DNA of 64,000 nt from a virus, in the IMG/VR virus record IMGVR_UViG_3300025082_002282, positions 1 to 64,000 of that record, one strand, 5' to 3'. The notes below the pieces were generated by a model. It did not search any database, was not told the DNA's origin, and saw only the letters and a list, made by a program, of their open reading frames with translations. Positions 51,071 to 62,000 of the stretch are shown here, piece by piece (positions within the stretch are counted from its first letter, which is position 1; each line of letters starts with the position of its first letter). A program made the translations under genes and the position numbers.

Positions 51071-53007
51071 TGGCTATTAAGAGATATCTTGCTAATGCAG
51101 ACACTACAATAACTAATGCCTATAAGATGAACTTGTCAACTCGTGGCACCGGATCTAACATGGGTGAGTCTGATGTGCTGGAGGTATTCTCCATTCTTGG
51201 TCAGGCTTCAACTAGTTCTGTGGAGAAAACAAGAGCACTACTTAAATTTCCCGTAGGCACAATCAACACAGACAGGAGTAATGGAAATATCCCAGAATCT
51301 GGAAGTGTTAAATTTTATTTACGAGTTTTTAATTGTCCTCACGGTCAGACACTTCCGAAACAATATGATATGCAAATTTTGCCCCTTTCCAGGTCTTGGT
51401 CCGAAGGACAGGGTCTTGATATGGAAGAATACACGGATGAAGACGAAGCTAATTGGGTAATGGCTTCTGCGACCAAAAGACCACAAATAACAGATGTCAA
51501 ATTTTTGACGACTAATGAACAACTCTTAAAACAAGAATATTTTACCTTATATAATTCGTCAAATACAAGATACAATTTTGTTTTTACAACACAAGTGGGA
51601 GAGACATTCTCGGGATCACTGCCGGGAATTGAAATAGTTGTGCCATTGACGGGGAACATGTCCGCCGTCAAAGATATAGCTAGCGTTTTTAGTGCTTCTA
51701 TAAACGTATATGAAACAGGTCTTTCTGCTTCAATTTCTGCAGAGGACACATCTGATACATCGGGAGCGACAATTAGAGTAACCACGACCGGCTCGTCCGG
51801 TCAATCTGGATCATATCAGGGCACCGTATCCACAGATCATTTATCTTTAACGACTGTGCAAGAGGGTGGCAAAACGAAATGGACGACAGCGGGTGGTGAC
51901 TATCATGAAGTGGGGTACACAGCAGGAAGAAACCTTCCTCACTATGTTAAGAACTTTCAAAACGGAACAGAGAATCTAGAAGTTAATATAACAGCACTAG
52001 TAGAAGAATGGATTGCAGCTGAGTCAGCAGACGATCCGGATAGAGAAAATTATGGCGTTATGCTAAAAATGTCTGGATCTTATGAAGATGGCACTAGAAA
52101 CCGTTCTTATTATACAAAGAAGTTTTTTGCGAGAGGGTCCGAGTTCTTTTACAAGCGACCGATAATTGAGGCCAGATGGGATGATTCGAAAAGAGATGAC
52201 AGATCAAATTTTTATTTGAGTAGTTCTTTATTACTGGGCGAAGACAACTTGAATACCTTGTATCTTTATAATATAGTGAACGGAAAGTTAAAGAATATTC
52301 CTGTCTTGGGCGGCGCATCCGGGAGTAATAACGCTTATACACAAATAAATGTACAAGTGTTTCCGTCTGGGAATGTGAAAAATCAAGTTATAAAGCCAAA
52401 AACACTTCCAATCGGTGGCGGTGTGACTGTAAATGCGGCGACTGTTATAACTGGCGGTTGGGTGAGCACCGGCATATATTCCGCATCCTTTGCTTTTACG
52501 GGATCAGAAAGTGAAATATTCGATGTCTGGAGTAAGCCAACGAAGGTGGTACAGGGAATACAATTAGTTACGGGGTCGACGTTTAAAGTGAATAAGCACA
52601 AGACCTATGATTATAATCCAAGTACCACATATATCACAACTTTAAAGAATCTCAAATCATCTTACTCGCAGAGTGACAAGGTGCGAATAAGATTGTTTGT
52701 TCGCCCAAAGGACTGGCAACCAAACATATATACTGTGGCGTCGAAGAAAGCGGAACCATCGATAATTAAAGACGCATATTACAGAGTATTCAGATTGATA
52801 GATCAGTTTGATGTAATTCCTTTTGGTACCGGAAGCGGAGCCCAATCGAAATACACTAGAATGTCGTATGATAAGAATGGTAATTATTTTGATTTAGAAA
52901 TGTCCCTTTTTGAGTCGGACTACGCTTACGGTATTCAGCTGGCTTATGATACGGACGGCAAACACACAGTACAGGATAAGATTTTTAAATTTAGAGTTGA
53001 GAAGTAA
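51070..53007 (+). CDS. Virion structural protein with DNRLRE-like domain
   Basis: 645 residues. The N-terminus (YLANADTTITNAYKMNLSTR, MGESDVLEVFSI, KTRALLKFPVG) resembles the DNRLRE/CBM96 beta-sandwich. A middle part is Ser/Thr/Gly-rich, with TTGSSGQSGSYQGT near 240. The C-terminal third (DKVRIRLFVRPKDWQPNIYTV ... RVFRLIDQFDVIPFGTGS) is beta-rich and may bind the baseplate. It lies between gp6-like and the giant LamG protein, where T4 has gp7. Confidence 0.65.
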   Translation: MAIKRYLANADTTITNAYKMNLSTRGTGSNMGESDVLEVFSILGQASTSSVEKTRALLKFPVGTINTDRSNGNIPESGSVKFYLRVFNCPHGQTLPKQYDMQILPLSRSWSEGQGLDMEEYTDEDEANWVMASATKRPQITDVKFLTTNEQLLKQEYFTLYNSSNTRYNFVFTTQVGETFSGSLPGIEIVVPLTGNMSAVKDIASVFSASINVYETGLSASISAEDTSDTSGATIRVTTTGSSGQSGSYQGTVSTDHLSLTTVQEGGKTKWTTAGGDYHEVGYTAGRNLPHYVKNFQNGTENLEVNITALVEEWIAAESADDPDRENYGVMLKMSGSYEDGTRNRSYYTKKFFARGSEFFYKRPIIEARWDDSKRDDRSNFYLSSSLLLGEDNLNTLYLYNIVNGKLKNIPVLGGASGSNNAYTQINVQVFPSGNVKNQVIKPKTLPIGGGVTVNAATVITGGWVSTGIYSASFAFTGSESEIFDVWSKPTKVVQGIQLVTGSTFKVNKHKTYDYNPSTTYITTLKNLKSSYSQSDKVRIRLFVRPKDWQPNIYTVASKKAEPSIIKDAYYRVFRLIDQFDVIPFGTGSGAQSKYTRMSYDKNGNYFDLEMSLFESDYAYGIQLAYDTDGKHTVQDKIFKFRVEK

Positions 53008-56000
53008 ATGAGTTTAAAGAACCTTTTTAGCAAAATTAGCTCAAAACATATTTTGCCAGAGTCAAGTGTCAATGATCTTCTGGAGGACATCGAGTCTGGC
53101 CGGTACATTGATGAATACATAAAGAGAAAGGCTAGATTCTTACCTCACATTGATTACGCCACCGCTTCGAACTTTGCTCGATTTGGATTAGCCGAGGAAT
53201 ATTATGATTCTGCGGCAAGAAGAATCTATCAGACTTATCCTTACGACGGATCCTCATATGAAAAGATTAAATGGATCAACAATTCAAACGGTTTAGATCT
53301 TTACGTATTTGATAACGAATATCCCAGAACACACGGACATGCTAGATTTTCACCCACAGGTTGGGGGTCTAGAACATCATTGTCGGGGAACTATGGTAAT
53401 CCAGCAACAAAAGAATACATCTACATTAAAGGTGGACCCAACGTTGACAACATTTGGCATACGGCAAGCAACAGAACATCCAACCTTGAAATAGATGGCA
53501 ACAAGGGCAACACAGTAGAATTTTGGCTTAAAAAATCTGCTTTCCAAACATTGACAAAGAGAGAAGTTGTCTTCGACGCTTGGACAACAGGCTCTGTTCC
53601 TTCGGGACACCAATACGGTCGCCTAACTATAGAGCTGGACAGGACGAGACCACAAGAAGACTCTCCTTGGGTAGTTACTTATCAATCTGCTTCAAGCGGC
53701 GTTAAGAACCTTTATGTTTCCGGCACGGCAGGCTTGTATGCAAGCGCATCAGACGGCGAGTGGCATCACTATGCATTCAGTTTTCAGAATACTGGTAGCC
53801 AAGTTAACTTTAGGCTACATGTCGACGGCGATTTAAATCATTCTGTATTGACTGGTTCTTCGATAGGAAATTTGAATACTGCGATAGTTGCAAACATCGG
53901 CGCATTGGTCGCAGCAAAGGATTCAGATCCACAACCACGTCTGGGTCCATCGACTACGACCAATCCTGGTCTTGGTTTTGGTAAGCTTTCCGGCTCTATA
54001 GACGAATTCAGATTTTGGAAAGCAAAAAGATCCTCTAAAGATATAGGAAGGTATTGGTTTACTCAAGTACATGGAGGGACCAACACAGATGACCCGAACA
54101 CAGATCTAGGGGTGTATTACAAGTTTAACGAAGGCATAACCTTAACAAGCAGCATAGACCAAATTGCTTTAGATTATTCTGGTAGAATTTCTAATGGTAG
54201 TTGGACAGGATATAGTTCTGATAGCAGGAGCACTAAATCTGCGATGATTCAATCGTCGGCTTCTTTAACGGAATTTGCAGAACCGATAATCCACACAGAA
54301 AATCCCAAAGTTAATGAATATCTGGACGATATCTTGGAGAAGGGAAGAAATTATGACATCAACAACAACTCTTCCATATACAAGTCTGTGCCAGGATGGA
54401 TATTAGAAGAGGATGACGAGGGGGAGTTAAAACAATTAACTCAAATAATGGGAGCTTATTTTGATGAATTGTTTATGCAAATACAGTCTTTATCTAAACT
54501 CAAGCACGTAAAGAGTGAGAACTATAGCAAGAAGCCCTTGCCGTTTATGGATAAGGTTCTTAGGTCTATGGGGTTTGAAACACCGGAAATATTTATTGAT
54601 GCCGATGTCCTGGCGAGTTTGGCGTCTCGTGACGAAGAAAAAGAGTTTGAACAAAGACTTGAAGATGTTAAGAATGTTATATATCAAAATATATACAATA
54701 ACTTAATCCACATATACAAATCCAAAGGAACAGAAAAAGCTTTCCGCAATTTGCTTCGCTGTTATGGGATTGATGAAGAGGTAATTAAGATAAATGTTTA
54801 TGCTGACGGTGTGGATTATCCAGTTGAGCAAAACTATCGTGTTGGCAGTTTTAAGACAAGGTGCATTAATTTCAATAGACCAGCTAATTTTTCATCGACG
54901 ATTTATCAATATAGTTCGAGTCTTCATCATTCGGGTAAATCATCAGAGTTTCCTGTTTCCGGATACATAACGGGTGCCCACGCAAACGATTCCGCTGTTG
55001 GACTCTCTTTCACAACAGAGGCAGAAGTGGTGTTCCCGATCCGCCACCGCGCCGGTACCGTCCTTCATTTTGACACGCCTATTTCTAGTTCTCTTTTCGG
55101 CGCACATACAGTCTTGGATAGTCACGGCGACACGCATGATTTAACGTGGAAGGCAGCAGCAAAAGATTTTGCCAACTTTGAAGTATACGCAGTTAAAGAC
55201 AGAGAAGATTCTAGGCATGCTAAATTCGTTGTTAAATCAACTTCTGGCATTGTAGCACCAGTAGAAACTGGCATATATTATGATGTTTACGATGGAAACA
55301 AGTGGAATTTTGCAGTGAGGGTCGCCCCAAAGGGAACCTTCGGAAATACAATTTCTGGTTCAACGAACTCTTATAATTTAGAACTCTTTGGAGTGAAGAC
55401 GGATGCTGGGGAGGTAAAGGAGGAGTTTCTCTTAACTTCTTCTCTAACCAATGCTCAAGGACAGAGGTTCCATCAGTATTCTAAGAGATTATATGCCGGT
55501 GCACATAGACGCAACTTCACAGGATCTACGATTGATTTATCTGATGTCCAGCTATCTTCCTTGAGACATTGGATGTCTTACTTGGATAATGAAACAATCA
55601 GGTCACACGCTCTGGATCCTAAGTCATACGGTGTTCCACACCCAATGAGGAATGCTTATACTTTTATGCCAGGTCTGGATAATCCGGTACCGACAATAGA
55701 GACACTAGCGTTAGACTGGGGTTTCAACACAGTAACTGGGTCTACAAAGGGCGGCCAACTTATTATACGAGATTTTTCTTCTGGGTCTCTTAAGAACAAG
55801 AGAGATTACGGATGGATAGGTGACGTTATCTCTTCTAATCATCCTGGTCGCGGCAACTTCTTTCCTTCTGAGACAACTGCAAGCGTGTCTGTTGCCTACT
55901 TGCAAACTGCTAGACAACAGATTCTCGAAAACGTTCACAGCTCTGACATGATTAGGGTATTAACAAGGGATGACACAACATATACAAGAGAGTCTCGACC

Positions 56001-59000
56001 GGTCAATCACTTCTTTTCAATAGAGAAGAGCATGTATCAGGCGATTTCAGAAGAAATGCTGGATATGTTCGCAACAATTAAAGATTTTAGCAATCTTATT
56101 GGAGACCCTGTAAATCGTTATCGCCCGAATTATAAGGCGATGGAAAAACTTCGAAGCTTATTTTTCGAGAGGGTTGAGAATACTCCAAGCATAGAAAAGT
56201 ATATTGAATTTTATAAGTGGATAGATGCTTCTATCTCGCAAGTATTGGACCAACTAAAACCAGCAAGTGCTAACTTCTCAGAAGATGTTCGAACGATGAT
56301 AGAGAGTCACGTACTTGAAAGGAACAAATATTGGACAAAATTTCCAACACTTGAAGGGAAGCAAGCGGAACCAGAGCCAGGACAAATAAAGTCAGTTAAT
56401 GAGATGTTGTATAATTGGCGATACGGTCACGCGCCATTGCCGTCAGCCACCGGCCCGGTTGCAGCCACCGCAACAATAACCATCACGGCGTACACCGAAC
56501 TCAACGCCGGGGACAAGGTAAACTTGGTTGCTGCTGATGGCACTAGTTATGATTTTGAACAAGGCGACCAAAGTTCTGTCAACGGCACATTTGAAGCTAC
56601 TACATCAAACGAGCAAACAGCAACTAACCTGATGAATGTTATTAACACTTCATCGGGACCAGCAGGGGCAAGGTTTACTGCCACCGTTGATGGAGCAGTT
56701 GTAACTGTAACCCAGGCAACACCAGGCTCCGCGGGCAACACGAGCGTTACTTTGACAGATAGTGGTACTGCTGGCATGACTAAAGCAAATTTTACTGGCG
56801 GCACAGATAATAATAGGTCTGAAACCGAAAACTGCCTTTGGTGGAGTGAGCGCGCAAGCAGGAAGGACGCACCTCTTACTACCGGTATCGCTGCAACCGA
56901 TGCAGAAAGAGAAACGCTTAGAAGGGTCGCGATTGCAGACGTTTCAGGGTCGACATATGCTTTAAGAAGATTGACAAAGCCATATAGATTTAAATTAGAG
57001 TTGCAGCCGGTGCTTCATGGCGGTGATAATTTTCACCTAAATAAGAAAAAGGATCTTTATCTTGGAACCTCGAATCCTGGTGCGTTGGATTTCATCCGTA
57101 TCAGTGGTTCCGATGTGACCTTCGCCGGGGGAGAGTGTACTGACGTTTATAATCCAAGAATAAATCTTGGAGCACCATATTCAACTACAACTACAGGCGA
57201 AGCAGGCGGTGGCACTGTCATCGAAAAGAAGAAGGCATTTGCAAAAGCAGACATTAGTAACACAAATTCTGACCACGATCTTAGTACAATAGCACCGTTT
57301 AGTCTCTATAGCAGTTCTATAGACGATCCTAAAGATTACAAGGCAGAGATTTATGATAATTTCAAGAAGGGTGTGGATATAACGAATCTTCATTCGGATG
57401 CTTATGGGGATGATAGGGAGATCCCAATTCAGTCTCCTTTCACGGAACATTGGGTAGGGGGTCACTCCCATAGGCATCAACATTTAAATATGATGCGTCC
57501 GAAGATACCGCAAGCAGACCCAGGATTGCAAAACATCACAATGAGTCTAGACCACGCTGGACGCAGGTTCGAGGGATTTAATCTTACAATGTCTCAGGGA
57601 CAACTATATGTTACCTCTCCAAACTTGTATGCCTTGAATCATGAGCCACCAGGAACATTTAATGTCTCTCTTACATCTAGTACACATAACAGGTCGAGAA
57701 TACTAAGAGAGCCTCTAGCAAAGAGACCGGTCAATATAAGAAATATAAAGACAACAGCTAGTGAATACGCGAAAGATACGGTTTTAAATATTGGTAACTA
57801 CAAGCATCCATACGAGATTGTTCAGGGAACATCTGTGGAGATGAGTCCCGCATTTTTAATAGATAACCACAACACTCTTTTTGGAGCTAGGACAGAGTAC
57901 TCAAGTAGTTTTGACACCGCCCCATACTCCAACCCGCCCAGCGGGTGGTTAACGAGCGGAACCCCAGGAATAAAACAGCATGCTGATGATGCTTCATTGA
58001 AAATTTTGGCGTTTACTGGCTCGGGCACGGCGTATTCATCGATAACAGATCCTCCGGTTGATAGCGGATATTATAGATGGGCACAATTGGATAAAAGATT
58101 CAATGGACAACTTACAATTAACTATAAATTTATAATGGCTTCTTCTACAACTTCGCACTTGGGATATAAATACGGACTGACTAATGCACCAGAAGCTGGA
58201 GATAGTAATCCTGAATCCCTATATCTTCAATATCAGTTAGGTCATACGGGTTCTTGGGTTACTTTACAACAACTATATGTAAAGAGCGAGTACGGAACCG
58301 GATTCACGCCTGCAACCGCCTCTACAATAAGCGGAGACAACATTGCTCTTCGCTGGATCACGAGGATGTTGTCAAATGGAGATTATGATCATTGGGGCGT
58401 TGATGAGGTTAAGATTACGTCCAAGGGCACAATTGAGCAAAAGTTTCCATCACAATATTTTGTTGAAATTGATGATCGTGTCAGACCTCATCGCGCTGCC
58501 AGAAAGAACGTTTTCGTAAATAGATTTTCAGCACCAGGCGGACCAGAGACCGCTGGAGACGCCCACGGTGGACCAGGTCTTGATATAGCGACAAATCAAT
58601 ATTCTGTTTATAATTCACTAAACTATAGAAACATGATGCCGAGAATGGCACTGGACGAGTGGTCAATGGACAGGGCAGGCAAGTTTGGACATGTTAGTAA
58701 CAGTTCAATAACCGCCTCTAGTCCGACCGCATCGTATCACAAGGTTTATCACAACCCTCGATACGTCGCTACTGCAAGTTGGGAATCCGGAGTGGAATGC
58801 AGAATAAAACACGACAACCAGTTTGTGCAACATCAGATACCTCAGAGTGATCTAGGGTATGCTTGGATAAAGAATTCTACAACAGAGACTACCTGCAGTT
58901 ATGCAAGACTAGAATCTAAGTTTACATACCCAAAAGCACAATCGGATCAGACGGTTTACGAAACCAATGAAGCAAACGCCGTCGATTTTGACTCTCCAGG

Positions 59001-62000
59001 GTTTGTTTCTGCAAGTGACATGGGCTTTGGTCATTATGGTGCTAACGGCAGGGTCCTCACTACTCGACCTGATGTCCTTGGTGGAGGCTCATCGCTGGTG
59101 GGATTCGAGCCAGTAGATTTTGCTGGATTAAATTTTATAGTTGTCGAGCCGATATCTTCAAGCTATAATCTGCTTGGATATGATGATGTGAGTGTTAAAT
59201 CTGTTGGCGGTGTTTATTCGAGAGTAAATTATTTAGCAGCCCGAGATGACGGCGCACGTTTTCGCTCTAATGTAGCGCACGGCACGCTGTCGCCAGATGT
59301 GTTTAAGTGGGACGCACATCTCTTAAATGCGATCTTGTCAAACAGAAACGGTCCATACGGTTATCCTTCTTGGAAGCAACTGAGAGCAGGGCAGCATCCA
59401 GTTGCTAGAAAGCTTCGAAGGGACAACATAATGGCACCTATTGTGGAAAGGGATAACGCACTAGTAAACTCATTCTCGCCTGCTTATTTTACTAGAGGTG
59501 ATTATTCTTGGCCAGATAATATAGACCACCAGAGAGCAAGAACAAGCAGGACAATTAGTGCTCAAAGATATCGCTTTACAGAATCTGCAGTAACATCAAA
59601 ATTCGGACCCCTCAAAACAACAATGATAGGCAAGTCTGTAGCTGGACTAGCCAATTCGTATGGGTCCTGGAGGGACGCTCATTCTGCTGGTGGTACCCAA
59701 ATTTCTGTAGGGGGAAAGGTTACGCACGGAAACGATTTAGTCACTTTTTCAAACCCGGAACTGGTAAACTTTTTACAAATAGACGAAAAAGCATCAGCCA
59801 CTCCGTTGAGAGATAAAATTGGAGCGGACATTATTCAGTCGCTATATTCTGAAACAATATATCCGAGAGATTCCAATTCTTATTCAAACAGAGTTAGAGG
59901 AAGAGAAAATTTTATCATCGACTGGTGGAAGCCAAAGAGAGCGGACAGGCGAACTATAGATAAGCACAACTCTCAGGGATTACACATTGGATTAACTAGC
60001 AGCATGTGGCCACTCGATGCACAAACAAATTTTGGAACATCTAACGAAATAGCTCTGGGCACAGACATCCCGGGAGCCTTCGGAGAAGGTGAATTAATGT
60101 CTTCTTATTGTTTGTTTCGTTCAGGTGGAGTTGGCTTGGGCGCATATCCAACCGCTTCAGCCATGTATGCTAGAAAGTTTCCAGAAGAAAATTATATATT
60201 TAATTTAACATTTAATACGACAGTTACAGAAAAATACTGGGGCGGCGCAAGCGACGGCGATCATACATCATATTACATACAGTTTTATCCTCCTGAAGCC
60301 TCTGCCGTGGTGCATTATATATATTTTTGTAGGACTGCCGAGACTGCAAGCGTAAACAATGCGGCTGACATCGCCGTCGGAGCTAACAAAATATGGATCC
60401 CCCTTTCGGAAAGTAGCTATACAACAACTACACTCGCATCAGCTGTCAAAGATGGGCTTAATAGTAATTCTATATTTAAAAAAGTTGCAAAAGCAGAATC
60501 AAGCACCAATAAACTTAGTCTACATTTTAAGGGCACTTGGGACAATTCTTATGTCGGCGGTGATTATTTGGCGGATGAATATTCTGACTTCACCATCGAT
60601 GGTCAAATCATGATCGGCTACCTCGACACGAGCCCCGTTTTTCTATCGGCGTCCTCCAATACTAGCACTTATTTGGCTGGTGCAGCAAAGTGGGAAGCTG
60701 GTGAGATGGCAGGACGCGATCCTTTTAATTATAAGGATTATGATGATTACGCGATGCAGATGAGATTAATTGGAAAAGATTATTCTATAGTTCCTGAATA
60801 TAGAATTAGTGAGGAAATGCCAAACTATATTGGTAGAGCCGCAGCGGATCCCTATTTTTCATGCCCACAGGCAGATTTTTTGCAGATGACCGGAGCACTG
60901 GATGATTTTGCTGATAGTAGTAAATCAGATTTTTTCAAAGTCTACGGACATAGTGACTTTATAAAATACTTTGACATTGTGAAGGAAGGGCATAAAGAAC
61001 TGGCAATGTCAGAGAACAGTCTAACTCTCAGGTGTAAAGCGATGAAAAAGTTTCTTCCATATGAAGGAATATATCCAGCACAGAGAACTTTGCAGTTAGC
61101 AACTATGTTTAGTGAATCATACGGTCCACAAACTAATGTTGCGGTTGAAAAATTCGGGCAGACGAAGGGAGGATACGAGCCTTATGGAAGTTGGAGAACA
61201 GCTTTACAACCTTTTTACGCTCCAGGAATCGCCTACAATTCTATAAAATCTGGCATTGCTGTTGATTATCCTGTCTTTACTCCCAACAGAGATAGAAAGT
61301 TTAATTTGTTTTGTACGACATTCGACAAACAAGACAACAATCATATTAATATAGGACAAGCCAGCGAATGGGCGCAGCTTATATCTGGAAGTCATGGTAA
61401 AAATTCATCCGCTGCCAATTCCGGATTAAGTATATCGATGTGGGTTTATTTTGATGAAGATCCTGATGCAGACGGCAACACTGATACTTCCGGAAGCTTG
61501 TTGGTATTCAAGGATGATGATAATGCTACAGAGGGTATTCATTTTACAAAACATGGCGGCCGCCTGATGCTATCGATGTACACCGATGCATCAAATTATA
61601 AAAAGTGGTGGACAAAGCCATATAAGTCCTTAACAACTGCAGATAAATGGTACCATGTCGCCGTCGCAAAGAAATTTGATACATCTACACCAGATTTTTA
61701 TATCGACGGCGTACAAATCGAAACTCAAGGGGCTGCTACCGCTGCGGGAATAACTGGCACCGCCGGGAGTTTAACGGAAACGTCCGTTAACATGGACGGT
61801 CATAGCACAACAGCAACCGGAAATTGTACCATAGGAAATCACAGATATGGGCACACCAACACTAATCATGCTCTCAACGCAATGGAAGTTGCTATTTCTG
61901 AAGTCAGTATTTTCAATACAAAGTTGACGGACGAGTCTGTTAGAGGACTCTTCGGCGGCGGCGTCAGGCAGCGTGGACCCTGGCGACCAGATTTGTGTGT

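Noticed and set aside
54515-54706. Plus-strand small ORF and other short frames after 53008
   Set aside because: They are shifted-frame shadows of the giant frame, which I read codon by codon without a stop.
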